Assembly (NCBI GenBank): GCA_023241745.1
Contig: JALQCY010000002.1
Location: 124,001 to 188,000, forward strand
DNA from: Isoptericola peretonis
GTDB lineage: Bacteria > Actinomycetota > Actinomycetes > Actinomycetales > Cellulomonadaceae
Direction: 5' to 3'
DNA: 64,000 nt
In this document: in pieces, positions 1 to 7,337 of the stretch
Layout: each line of letters opens with the position of its first letter
Numbering within the stretch: position 1 is the stretch's first letter
Position numbers and translations under genes: made by a program
The notes under the pieces: model-generated
Seen by the model: the letters and a program-made list of their open reading frames with translations, nothing else
Told to the model about the DNA's origin: nothing
Database searches by the model: none

Positions 1-49
1 GCGCGTTCGCGTCCCCCGCCCGCCGGGGCGTGGTGCGAAGGAGAAGGAC

Positions 50-817
50 ATGGCGACAGGCGGCAGCATCGAGGGCAGGGTCGCGCTCGTGACGGGCGGC
101 GGGTCGGGCATCGGCGAGGCGGTGAGCAAGGAGCTCGCAGCCCACGGCGCGAAGGTCGTGGTGACGGACATCCGGCTCGACGCCGCCCAGCGGGTGGCCG
201 ACGAGATCAAGGCCGCCGGCGGTGAGGCCGCCGCGTTCGAGCAGGACACGGCGGTCAAGGAGGACTCCGTCAAGGCCGTCGAGTTCGCGAAGGCCACCTT
301 CGGCGGGCTGAACTACGCGGTGAACAACGCGGGCATCGGCGGCAAGCAGGCGCCGGCGGGGGAGACCGACCTCGACGACTGGGACCGCGTCATCGACATC
401 AACCTCAACGGCGTGCTCTACGGGATGCGGGCGCAGATCCCGGCGATGCTCGAGCGGGGCGCCGCCGAGAGCGCGATCGTCAACATGGCGTCGATCCACG
501 GCACCGTCGCGGCCCTCGGGAACGGCGCCTACACGGCCGCGAAGCACGGCGTCGTGGGGCTCACGAAGAACGCCGCCGCCGAGTACGGCCCGCAGGGCCT
601 GCGCGTCAACGCCGTCGGCCCGGCCTACATCAAGACGCCGCTGGTCGAGTCGAGCCTGCCGCCCGAGGCGCGCGAGGCGCTCGTCGCCAAGCACCCGCTC
701 GGCCGGCTGGGCGAGCCCGAGGAGGTCGCCCAGGTGGTGCGGTTCCTCCTGTCCGACGACGCGTCCTTCGTCACCGGCGCGTACTGGCTCGTGGACGGCG
801 GCTACACGGCCGTCTGA
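50..817 (+). CDS. SDR family NAD(P)-dependent oxidoreductase
   Basis: A classical short-chain dehydrogenase/reductase of 255 residues, the usual length for the family. The Rossmann TGxxxGxG motif is at residues 15-22 and the NNAG motif near 92-95. The catalytic Ser is near 148 and the YxxxK pair is at Tyr161/Lys165. It ends in the usual 'VTGAYWLVDGGYTA' tail. A purine-rich ribosome-binding site (GAAGGAGAAGG) precedes the ATG. It probably oxidises or reduces an alcohol/ketone in the cytosol; the substrate cannot be read from the sequence. It is monocistronic here and converges on the SRPBCC gene, with a long hairpin between them. Confidence 0.9.
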   Translation: MATGGSIEGRVALVTGGGSGIGEAVSKELAAHGAKVVVTDIRLDAAQRVADEIKAAGGEAAAFEQDTAVKEDSVKAVEFAKATFGGLNYAVNNAGIGGKQAPAGETDLDDWDRVIDINLNGVLYGMRAQIPAMLERGAAESAIVNMASIHGTVAALGNGAYTAAKHGVVGLTKNAAAEYGPQGLRVNAVGPAYIKTPLVESSLPPEAREALVAKHPLGRLGEPEEVAQVVRFLLSDDASFVTGAYWLVDGGYTAV

Positions 818-837
818 CCCGGCCTGCCGCCCAGCGT

Positions 838-903
838 CGAACAGGCGGTGGACACCGCAAGGCGCCGAGAATCGGCGTGATGACGGTGCCGACCGCCTGT
901 TCG
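838..903. terminator. Long imperfect hairpin between convergent genes
   Basis: Arms of 20 bp at 838-857 and 884-903 pair with two mismatches. Inside lies a second stem (CGCCGA, three-base loop, TCGGCG). It sits between the stop codons of the SDR and SRPBCC genes and is probably a bidirectional terminator. Confidence 0.65.
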
Positions 904-923
904 GCTCCCGGGCCGGTCGCTCC

Positions 924-1439
924 TCAGGAGGCGGCGGCGAGGCCGGCCGCGAGCTCGTCGACGAGGTCGAAGCCCTCCTGCAGGCCGCCCTCCATGCCGG
1001 ACTCCACGATCGCGTCGCGCACCTCCCGGCTGGGCGCCCGGGTGACGAGCGTGAGCGTGGTGGCGCCGTCCTCCTCGACGAAGGTGTACGTGTTGAGGGT
1101 GGCCGCCGCGTCGCCGTCGGGCATGCCCTCGAAGACCTCGGTGTGCACGAGGCGCTCCGTCGGGACCACCTCCGTGAACTCGCCGTGGAACGCGACCTCG
1201 AAGCCGCCGTCCGCCTCCATGACGTAGCGGTAGGCGCCGCCCGGACGCGGGTCGATCTCGACGCTCGTGACGGTGCCGTGCTGTCCGGCCCACCACCGCG
1301 CGATGAGCTCGGGCTCGGTGAACACGCGCCAGACGGCGGCCGCGGGGGCGGCGAACCGGCGCACGACCCGGATGTCGGTGTCGTTCGGCAGCGTCAGGAC
1401 GGCGCTGCCCTTGCGTGAGGCGGGGGTGGTGCTGGTCAT
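924..1439 (-). CDS. SRPBCC (AHSA1-like) domain protein
   Basis: A 171-residue protein of the START/Bet v1-like SRPBCC superfamily, AHSA1 branch. The N-terminal signature runs 'RRFAAPAAAVWRVFTEPEL...RWWA', followed by alternating strands and a C-terminal helix. Such proteins form a hydrophobic ligand-binding cavity; the ligand is unknown. The ATG at 1439 is chosen because a GAGGAGA ribosome-binding site lies just upstream and the start overlaps the ArsR stop by 4 nt. ArsR-AHSA1 pairs are a common actinobacterial arrangement, so the protein is probably controlled by its partner regulator. Confidence 0.88.
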   Translation of the reverse strand: MTSTTPASRKGSAVLTLPNDTDIRVVRRFAAPAAAVWRVFTEPELIARWWAGQHGTVTSVEIDPRPGGAYRYVMEADGGFEVAFHGEFTEVVPTERLVHTEVFEGMPDGDAAATLNTYTFVEEDGATTLTLVTRAPSREVRDAIVESGMEGGLQEGFDLVDELAAGLAAAS

Positions 1440-1801
1440 GATCGTTCTCCTCGTTCGTCCGGTCTGGCGTCCGGAGACTCGTCCATCTCGTCGAGCAGCT
1501 CGTCGATGAGGTCGAACCGCTCCTCCCACAGCCGCTGGTACCGGCCGACCCAGGCGTGGATCTCCTGCAGGGGCCGGGCGTCCGCGCGGTAGAGGCGACG
1601 ACGACCGTCGTCGCGGACCTCGACCAGCCCGACCTCCCGCAGCACCCGCAGATGCTTGGAGACGACGGGCTGGGCGACGTGGAGCAGCTCGACGAGCTCC
1701 CCGACGCTGCGCTCCTCCTGCGCGAGGGCGTCGAGGATCTCGCGGCGCCGGGGCTCGGCCACCGCGTTGAACGCGTCTGTCGTCGTCGCTGCACGTGCCA
1801 C
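1436..1801 (-). CDS. ArsR/SmtB family winged-helix regulator
   Basis: A 121-residue regulator. The winged helix-turn-helix covers residues 33-73, with the recognition stretch 'QPVVSKHLRVLREVGLV' and the wing 'RDDGRRRLYR'. No cysteine metal-binding motif is visible, so it is probably not a classical metal sensor. Start is GTG at 1801. A -10-like TATGTT lies 6 nt upstream (1808-1813), suggesting a leaderless mRNA. An AT-rich dyad covers that element, which fits autorepression. It is the first gene of a two-gene operon with the SRPBCC protein. Confidence 0.9.
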   Translation of the reverse strand: MARAATTTDAFNAVAEPRRREILDALAQEERSVGELVELLHVAQPVVSKHLRVLREVGLVEVRDDGRRRLYRADARPLQEIHAWVGRYQRLWEERFDLIDELLDEMDESPDARPDERGERS

Positions 1802-1807
1802 AGGACA

Positions 1808-1830
1808 AACATATGCCTATATGGTTATGT
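1808..1830 (-). promoter_or_regulatory. ArsR promoter with overlapping dyad
   Basis: TATGTT on the minus strand (1808-1813) is 6 nt before the GTG. The dyad ACATA (1809-1813) / TATGT (1826-1830) overlaps it, in an AT-rich island unlike its surroundings. It is a candidate ArsR operator. Confidence 0.5.
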
Positions 1831-1831
1831 G

Positions 1832-2662
1832 TCAAGAGGTCGGGTTGCAGCGCGCCGCCATCGTCGCGACGAGCCCGACGTCGGGCCGCCAGGGCTCCAG
1901 GTTCCACGTGGCCTTGTCGGGCGCCCCGATCGCGTGGCACTCGAGCTGGGCGCGCATCGTCGGCGTGCCCACCCCGGGATCCGCGGCCACCAGCTCGGCC
2001 CAAGCGAGGGCGACGCCGGCCTGTCCCGCGCTCCTCGTCCAGCCGGTGGGCGTGACGGCGAGAGAGCGCCCGCCCTCCCGCTCGCCCCACAGCGCTCCCT
2101 CGACGGCGTCGGTGCCGAGCGTGGTCGCGACGTCCGCGTCCTCCGCGTCGCCCGTACCGTCCGCGTCGCTCGTGCCCTCGGCGGCGCGGGCCTCGAGGAC
2201 CCTCCGGCCGACGGCCACGAGTCGCGCGCCCCGCGGGGCGGTGAGCCCGCCGGCGGTGGTGCCGTCGTCGGCGATCACCGTGACGCTGCCGTCGAGGTTC
2301 GGCTCGAACGTCCCCGGGGACGTCAGGGCGATCTCCGGGACGCCGGCGACGTGGTCCGCGTCGAGGGTCGTCGCCGCGAGCGTGATCGTGGCGGTGGCCG
2401 TGTCGGCGTCGGCGGAGACCCGGACCTGTCCGTCGCGGGCCGTCGCCCCCGGGAGCATCACCTCCAGCGTCACGTCGCCCGCCGACACCTCGGTGCGGGC
2501 GTCGCCGGCCGGCGCGTCCGTCGCGGACGGGCCCGGCGCCGGGCTGGTCGGCGTGGGGCCCGTCGGCGCCGGGCCGGAGGGCGTGCAGCTCCCGACGGCG
2601 AGGGCGACGGACAGTGCGACGAGGGCGCCGGCCGGGCGCTGCGTCGGGCGGTGGGGGAGCAC
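1832..2662 (-). CDS. DUF2599-type lipoprotein
   Basis: A 276-residue secreted lipoprotein. The signal peptide ends in a lipobox (AVGSC), followed by a Pro/Thr-rich linker and a beta-rich middle. The C-terminal region has the Trp/Cys pattern I recognise as DUF2599 ('ECHAIGAPDKATWNLEPW', final Cys near the end). Function is unknown; it should be tethered to the outer face of the membrane. I choose GTG 2662 because the signal peptide then has normal length and a GAGACT -10-like element lies 6 nt before it. A longer reading from TTG 2704 is possible but less natural. It is divergent from the iron-regulated gene on the right. Confidence 0.75.
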   Translation of the reverse strand: MLPHRPTQRPAGALVALSVALAVGSCTPSGPAPTGPTPTSPAPGPSATDAPAGDARTEVSAGDVTLEVMLPGATARDGQVRVSADADTATATITLAATTLDADHVAGVPEIALTSPGTFEPNLDGSVTVIADDGTTAGGLTAPRGARLVAVGRRVLEARAAEGTSDADGTGDAEDADVATTLGTDAVEGALWGEREGGRSLAVTPTGWTRSAGQAGVALAWAELVAADPGVGTPTMRAQLECHAIGAPDKATWNLEPWRPDVGLVATMAARCNPTS

Positions 2663-2710
2663 CCGCCCAGTCTCCGCCACGGGGTGCCGGCCGGACCTGG
2701 TCAAACTGGG

Positions 2711-2729
2711 TGAGGTTCGCCTAACCTCA
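2711..2729 (+). promoter_or_regulatory. DtxR/IdeR-type iron box
   Basis: TGAGGTTCGCCTAACCTCA matches the 19-bp IdeR/DtxR consensus TTAGGTTAGGCTAACCTAA at 15 positions. Its right half contains TAACCT (2722-2727), which sits 6 nt before the GTG of the siderophore-interacting protein. A bound repressor would therefore cover the -10 element. Confidence 0.85.
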
Positions 2730-2733
2730 CCTC

Positions 2734-3597
2734 GTGAGCACCTTTCGGAAGCCGGTGGACCCGCACGTCCTCGTCGCGCAGGTCGTGACGACCAAGCAGG
2801 TGAGCCCGCACCTGCGACGGGTGACGCTCGGCATCGAGGACATAGACCGCCTCACGCTCGTCGGGGACGACCAGTGGTTCCGGCTGTTCCTGCCGCGTCC
2901 CGGGCAGGACGCGCTCACGCTCCCGACGCGCACGTCGAACCTCGGCTGGTACGCGCAGTACCTCGCGACCCCGCGGGCCCGGCGCCCCCTGGTGCGCAAC
3001 TACACGATCCGCGCCTCACGCCCGGAGCTGCACGAGATCGACGTCGACTTCGTGCTCCACGGGCACGAGGACGGCGGCGCGGGGGACGAGCCGACCGGCC
3101 CGGGCGCGGGCTTCGCGCTCGCCGCGCAGCCCGGCGACCGGGTCGGCATCCTCGACCAGGGCGCGTACCACCGGCCGCGGCCGGAGTGCGCGTGGACGCT
3201 GCTCGTGGGCGACGAGAGCGGCCTGCCCGCCGTCGCCGGCATCTGCGAGTCGCTGCCCGACGACGCGCGCGGCGTCGCCGTCGTCGAGGTCCCCACCGCC
3301 GACGACCGGCAGGACTTCCGCGTGCCGGACGGCGTGGACCTGCGGTGGGTGGAGCGGGACCGCGCGGCGGCCGGCGACCCGGCCCTCGGCGAGGTCCCCG
3401 GCCGGGCGGCCCTCGCCTTCGTCCGCGACTCCGTCCTCGAGGCCGGGCTGCCGGCCGGCGACGGCTACGCGCTGGTGGCCGGCGAGCAGGCGCTCGCCGC
3501 CGGCGTGCGCCGCCACCTGGTGAACGACCGGCAGTGGTCGAAGACGCACGTCGACTTCGTCGGGTACTGGCGGCACGGCAAGGCCTCGCCCAGCTGA
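2734..3597 (+). CDS. Siderophore-interacting protein (FAD-binding, ViuB-like)
   Basis: A 287-residue flavin-dependent ferric-siderophore reductase-like protein. The FAD-binding RNYTIR motif is at residues 88-93. The NADPH-binding second half begins around 'HRPRPECAWTLLVGDESGLPA' in the middle and ends with the family tail 'YWRHGKA'. The family releases iron from siderophores by reduction in the cytosol. GTG 2734 is supported by the -10 within the iron box 6 nt upstream. Regulation by an iron-loaded DtxR/IdeR repressor is strongly suggested. No siderophore transporter is adjacent. Confidence 0.92.
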   Translation: MSTFRKPVDPHVLVAQVVTTKQVSPHLRRVTLGIEDIDRLTLVGDDQWFRLFLPRPGQDALTLPTRTSNLGWYAQYLATPRARRPLVRNYTIRASRPELHEIDVDFVLHGHEDGGAGDEPTGPGAGFALAAQPGDRVGILDQGAYHRPRPECAWTLLVGDESGLPAVAGICESLPDDARGVAVVEVPTADDRQDFRVPDGVDLRWVERDRAAAGDPALGEVPGRAALAFVRDSVLEAGLPAGDGYALVAGEQALAAGVRRHLVNDRQWSKTHVDFVGYWRHGKASPS

Positions 3598-3598
3598 C

Positions 3599-3668
3599 CT
3601 GCCTTCGAGCACGCGATCTCTCGCGCCATCGGACCGTATGGCGCGACAGATCGCGTGCTGGAAGGCAG
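3599..3668. terminator. 31-bp-arm hairpin between convergent genes
   Basis: Arms at 3599-3629 and 3638-3668 pair over 31 bp with only two mismatches, around an 8-base loop. It fills almost the whole gap between the convergent siderophore-interacting protein and M24 peptidase genes. A bidirectional terminator is the simplest reading, although the stem is unusually long. Confidence 0.7.
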
Positions 3669-3675
3669 GAGCGGG

Positions 3676-4839
3676 TTACTCGACGACGACCATCTCGTGC
3701 GGCGAGGTATTGAGCCGCACGCCCGAGTCCGGGGCGTCGGCGGTGCCCGGCACGCCGGAGGGGAACGCGACGACGATGTCCTCGATCCGCACGCCGAACT
3801 CGCCCGGCAGGTAGATCCCCGGCTCGACGGAGAAGCACATCCCGGCCTCGATCGGCGTCTCCTCGCCCTCCACCATGTACGGCGGCTCGTGCGTCGTCAG
3901 GCCGATCCCGTGGCCGGTGCGGTGCACGAACCAGTCGCCGAACCCGGCGTCGGCGATGACCGCGCGCGACGCGCGGTCCACGTCCTGGCAGGTCGCGCCC
4001 GGCCGGACGGCGTCGACGCCGGCCTGCTGCGCGGCGCGCACGACGTCGTGGACCTCCTGCTCGCCGGCGGTGGGGGCGCCGACGTGCACGGTGCGCGTCG
4101 TGTCGGAGCCGTATCCGTCGGCGAGCCCGCCGAAGTCCATGACCACCATGTCGCCCTCGCGGATCACACGGTTGCCCGCCTCGTGGTGCGGGTCGGCGCC
4201 GTTCTCGCCCGCGCACACCAGCGTGAAGTCCACCTGCTCGTGCCCGTGGGAGCGCAGCAGCGCGTCGAGGTCGGCGGACACCTCGCTCTCGGCGCGGCCC
4301 GCGAACCGTCGGGTGACGATCTGCTCGAAGACGGCGTCCGCCCCGGCCCCGGCGGCCGCGAGCCGGGCCACCTCCTCGGGCGACTTGGCGGCGCGCAGCA
4401 TCGGCAGCACCGTCGTCACCGCGGCGTACGACGAGGCGGGCATCGCGCGCTGCAGGCCCAGCACGTGCAGCGCCCACGCGGCGTCGCTGATCGCGTACCT
4501 CCCGTCGGGACGCAGCAGCCGGGCGGCGACGGCGTGCTCGTCCTCGCCGTCCGACCAGGCGACGGCCTCGATGCCGCCGACCGCGCCGACCTCGAGGTCG
4601 TGCGCCTCCAGCCGCGGGACGACGGCCACGGCCTGGTCGCCGTCGCCGTCGTGGTCGCCGTCGGCCGCCGGGATGGCGAGCAGCGTGAGGCGCTCGGTGT
4701 CGGCCGACGGTGTGTAGCCGAGGAAGTAGCGCAGGTCCGGGCCGGGCGTCACGAGCACGCCGGCGAGCCCGGCGGCGGCCGCCTGGGCGGCGGCCCGGCG
4801 ACGGCGGTCGGCGTACACGGCGGGGGAGAAGGGCGTCAT
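3676..4839 (-). CDS. M24 family metallopeptidase (Xaa-Pro peptidase-like)
   Basis: A 387-residue aminopeptidase-P/prolidase-like protein. The N-terminal creatinase-like domain contains 'GPDLRYFLGY'. The C-terminal pita-bread domain has the metal ligands in order: Asp near 235 (VMDFGG), Asp near 246 (SDTTR), His near 309 (RTGHGIGL), Glu near 338 (SVEPGIY) and Glu near 353 (RIEDIV). It should cleave peptides with proline at the second position, using two metal ions in the cytosol. It appears monocistronic and converges on the siderophore-interacting gene. Confidence 0.9.
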   Translation of the reverse strand: MTPFSPAVYADRRRRAAAQAAAAGLAGVLVTPGPDLRYFLGYTPSADTERLTLLAIPAADGDHDGDGDQAVAVVPRLEAHDLEVGAVGGIEAVAWSDGEDEHAVAARLLRPDGRYAISDAAWALHVLGLQRAMPASSYAAVTTVLPMLRAAKSPEEVARLAAAGAGADAVFEQIVTRRFAGRAESEVSADLDALLRSHGHEQVDFTLVCAGENGADPHHEAGNRVIREGDMVVMDFGGLADGYGSDTTRTVHVGAPTAGEQEVHDVVRAAQQAGVDAVRPGATCQDVDRASRAVIADAGFGDWFVHRTGHGIGLTTHEPPYMVEGEETPIEAGMCFSVEPGIYLPGEFGVRIEDIVVAFPSGVPGTADAPDSGVRLNTSPHEMVVVE

Positions 4840-4891
4840 GTGCTCAGCGTGCCGCCTGGGCCCCGGCCGTGCACCACGGTCGGCCCGACGG

Positions 4892-5812
4892 TCAGACCCG
4901 CACCACGATCTTGCCGCGCCCGTGGCGCGTCTCGCTGGCCCGGTGCGCGTCGGCGGCGTCGGCGAGGTCGAAGACCTGTCCGACCTCGACCGAGACCTTG
5001 CCCGCGTCGATCAGCGCGCCGAGCGCTTCCAGGTCCGCGCTGGAGGGGCGCACCCAGACGTAGTGCCCGCCGTGCTCCCGGGCCGTCGCGTCCGTGATCG
5101 AGGTGACCGTGCCGCCGGGGGTCAGCACCTGCGCGCTCGCCGCGACGGCGTCGCCGCCCGCGTAGTCGAGCGCGACGTCGACGCCGTCCGGGGCCAGCGC
5201 GCGCACCCGCTCGACCAGGCCGTCGCCGTACGTCACGGGCTCGGCACCGAGGCCGCGCAGGTACTCGTGGTTGGGCTCGCTCGCCGTGCCGATCACGCGC
5301 GCGCCCAGGCTCCGTGCGATCTGCACGGCGAAGGAGCCGACGCCGCCGGCCGCCGCGTGCACCAGCACCGTCTGTCCCTCGCGCACGCCCGACCGCAGGA
5401 TCGACTGGTACGCCGTGAGGCCCGCGAGCGGCACGGCCGCGGCCTCCTCGAAGCTCAGCGACGCGGGCTTTCGCGCCAGCGTGCGCACGGGCGCCGCGAC
5501 GAGCTCGGCGAACGTGCCGCCGTGCACCCAGTCCTTGCGCACGTACCCGTACACCTCGTCGCCCACGCGGAACTCGGGGGTGTCGAGGCCCACCTGCTCG
5601 ACCACGCCCGCCACGTCCCAGCCCGGCACCACCGGGAACTGGGTGTCGAGGACCCCCTCCAGGTAGCCCTGCCGGACCATCCAGTCCACGGGGTTGACGG
5701 ACGCGGCGCGGACGCGGACCACGACGACGTCGGCGCCGGGGTGCGGGTCGGGCTGGTCGGTGAGCTCGAGGACGTCGGCGCTGCCGAACTGGCTGTAGGT
5801 GATGGCTCGCAT
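4892..5812 (-). CDS. Zinc-less MDR NADP-dependent oxidoreductase
   Basis: A 306-residue medium-chain reductase of the quinone oxidoreductase type. It begins 'MRAITYSQFG' and has the substrate-side motif 'VNPVDWMVRQG'. The coenzyme-binding 'VLVHAAAGGVGSFAVQIA' lies near the middle. No catalytic zinc ligands are present. It probably reduces quinones or enones with NADPH. ATG 5812 is preferred because the conserved N-terminus begins there; a GTG nine bases upstream (5821) is in frame. A strong hairpin just upstream separates it from gene remnants. Confidence 0.88.
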   Translation of the reverse strand: MRAITYSQFGSADVLELTDQPDPHPGADVVVVRVRAASVNPVDWMVRQGYLEGVLDTQFPVVPGWDVAGVVEQVGLDTPEFRVGDEVYGYVRKDWVHGGTFAELVAAPVRTLARKPASLSFEEAAAVPLAGLTAYQSILRSGVREGQTVLVHAAAGGVGSFAVQIARSLGARVIGTASEPNHEYLRGLGAEPVTYGDGLVERVRALAPDGVDVALDYAGGDAVAASAQVLTPGGTVTSITDATAREHGGHYVWVRPSSADLEALGALIDAGKVSVEVGQVFDLADAADAHRASETRHGRGKIVVRV

Positions 5813-5825
5813 GCCGGGCACAACA

Positions 5826-5861
5826 GGGGCCGGGCCGCGAGACTTCCCGCGACCCGGCCCC
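5826..5861 (-). terminator. GC-rich hairpin downstream of a gene remnant
   Basis: Arms of 14 bp (5826-5839 and 5848-5861) pair with one mismatch. On the minus strand it follows the stop codon (5889-5891) of a truncated membrane-protein gene and precedes the reductase start, so it is probably the terminator of the lost gene. Confidence 0.6.
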
Positions 5862-5888
5862 GTGGTGGCCGGTCGGTGTGAGGTGGGG

Positions 5889-5971
5889 TCAGCCCATGGT
5901 GTTGACGATCAGCCCGATGTGCGTGAAGAAGTTCATCGCGCCGATCAGCAGGAAGGCGAGGCCGGCGAGAC
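5889..5971 (-). pseudogene. 3' remnant of a small membrane-protein gene
   Basis: Only the last about 26 codons remain, reading 'LAGLAFLLIGAMNFFTHIGL' and then six more residues (IVNTMG) to the TGA at 5889-5891. This is a clear transmembrane tail. Upstream the same frame runs into low-quality sequence and then a TGA near 6005, so no intact N-terminus exists. A hairpin follows the stop. I cannot name the family. The break lies next to the break in the neighbouring plus-strand remnant. Confidence 0.45.
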
Positions 5972-6217
5972 CTCGCGGCGATGCGCGACCCCGCGCTGCA
6001 GCCGATCATGCGGCGCTCGCGGCCCCGCCTGCTCGCCGCCGCCCGCGCGGTGCTGCAGGCGTCCGGGTTCGAGCAGGCGTGCGCAGACCCTCGCGACGTG
6101 GACCTCGTGGCGCACCTCGTGGACGCGGCCCTGCTCACCGCGGCGGCGTCGGGCGCGGACCGGGTGCTGGACCGCGCCGCGGACACGGTCGCCCGGCTGC
6201 TGGACCGGTGGCGCTGA
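5972..6217 (+). pseudogene. 3' remnant of a possible TetR-like regulator
   Basis: An open frame of about 80 codons reads 'DLAAMRDPALQPIMRRSRPR' onward and ends 'AARLLDRW'-like at 6217. This resembles the helical C-terminal ligand domain of TetR-family regulators, but no DNA-binding N-terminus exists upstream; the sequence runs directly into the antisense membrane remnant. An ATG at 5981 could make a 78-residue peptide, with no convincing ribosome-binding site. The TetR call is tentative. Confidence 0.35.
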
Positions 6218-6244
6218 CGCGGTGGACCCGCAGCCCGGACGGCC

Positions 6245-7234
6245 TCAGCCCGCGAGGCGGAACCGGGCGCGGTACTGCGCCGGGGTGGTGTCGAGGCGGC
6301 GGCGGAACGCCCGGGCCAGCGTGTCGGTCGTGCCGAACCCGCACGCGGTCGCGACGCGCTCCAGCGTGTCGTCGGTGGTCTCGAGCCGCTGGCGCGCCAC
6401 CTCCACGCGGATCGACTCGACGTAGGCCGCCGGGGTGGTGCCCAGCTCGGTCTTGAAGAGCCGGGTGAGCTGGCGCTCGCTGAGGTGCGCGTGCGTGGCG
6501 AGGTCGCTCACGGTCAGCGGCCGGCCGACGTGGCGCAGCACGTGGTGGCGCAGGTCGTCGACGCGCCGGGAGGTCTCGCGCGGGTCGGTCGAGACGGAGA
6601 ACTGGCTCTGCCCGCCCGGCCGCTTGAGATACATGACGAGCTGGCGGGCGACCCGCAGCGCGACCTCCTGGCCGTGGTCGTCGGCGACCAGGGCGAGGGT
6701 GAGGTCCAGGCAGGCCGTGAGGCCGGCGCCCGTCCAGGTGACGCCGTCGCGCACGAAGATCGGGTCGGGGTCCACGCGGACCCGGGGATGCTCGTCGGCG
6801 AGCTGTCGCGCGGTCGACCAGTGCGTGGTCGCGCGGACGCCGTCGAGGAGGCCGGCGTCCGCCAGCACGTGCGCCCCGACGCAGACCGACGCCAGCCGCC
6901 GCGTGCGCGGAGCCAGCTCGCGCACCCGCGCCACCACCTCGGGGTCGACGACGGCGCGCACCCGGCGCTCGTTGTCGAGCTCGACGGCGCCCGGCACGAC
7001 GAGGGTGTCGACGGCCCGGCCCGCGAGGTCGTCGAACGTGGCGTCGGGCAGCACGCGCACGCCCGCGGACGTCGTCACCGGGTCGAGGGTCTCGGCGGCG
7101 AGCACCACCTCGTACCGGGGAGGTTCGGGGGTCACCCGCGGCACGAGGGTGAACACCTCGGCCGGCCCGGTGACGTCGAGCAGGTCGACACCGTCGAACA
7201 GGGTGACCACCACGAGGCGCCCGGTCACGGCCAT
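6245..7234 (-). CDS. GlxA-type AraC family regulator with DJ-1/PfpI domain
   Basis: A 329-residue regulator. The N-terminal DJ-1/PfpI-like half starts 'MAVTGRLVVVTLFDGVDLLD' and holds the Cys-containing nucleophile-elbow-like 'SVCVGAHVLADAGLL'. The C-terminal half has two AraC helix-turn-helix motifs ('VSDLATHAHLSERQLTRLFK' and 'LERVATACGFGTTDTLARAF'). ATG 7234 matches the family start; a longer GTG reading from 7306 would add 24 untypical residues. It is divergent from an isochorismatase-family gene, a pairing often seen, so it probably controls that gene. Confidence 0.88.
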   Translation of the reverse strand: MAVTGRLVVVTLFDGVDLLDVTGPAEVFTLVPRVTPEPPRYEVVLAAETLDPVTTSAGVRVLPDATFDDLAGRAVDTLVVPGAVELDNERRVRAVVDPEVVARVRELAPRTRRLASVCVGAHVLADAGLLDGVRATTHWSTARQLADEHPRVRVDPDPIFVRDGVTWTGAGLTACLDLTLALVADDHGQEVALRVARQLVMYLKRPGGQSQFSVSTDPRETSRRVDDLRHHVLRHVGRPLTVSDLATHAHLSERQLTRLFKTELGTTPAAYVESIRVEVARQRLETTDDTLERVATACGFGTTDTLARAFRRRLDTTPAQYRARFRLAG

Positions 7235-7337
7235 GTCCGAATCTGCGGGTAGCACGACATTGCCGACACGATACGCGAGTTCGTAGCGTGCAGGAGGGCG
7301 CCGCACGGCACCTTTCTACGACCTCGAAAGGGCACTC

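Noticed and set aside
838..860. CGAACA near 838 as an SOS-box half-site.
   Set aside because: The matching half belongs to a long hairpin arm, with no correctly spaced partner.
2662..2704. TTG 2704 as the start of the DUF2599 lipoprotein.
   Set aside because: It would place 14 untypical residues before a normal signal peptide; GTG 2662 has a -10-like GAGACT at the recurrent spacing.
7235..7306. GTG 7306 as the start of the GlxA-type regulator.
   Set aside because: The extra 24 residues do not resemble the family start and would use up the divergent promoter region.
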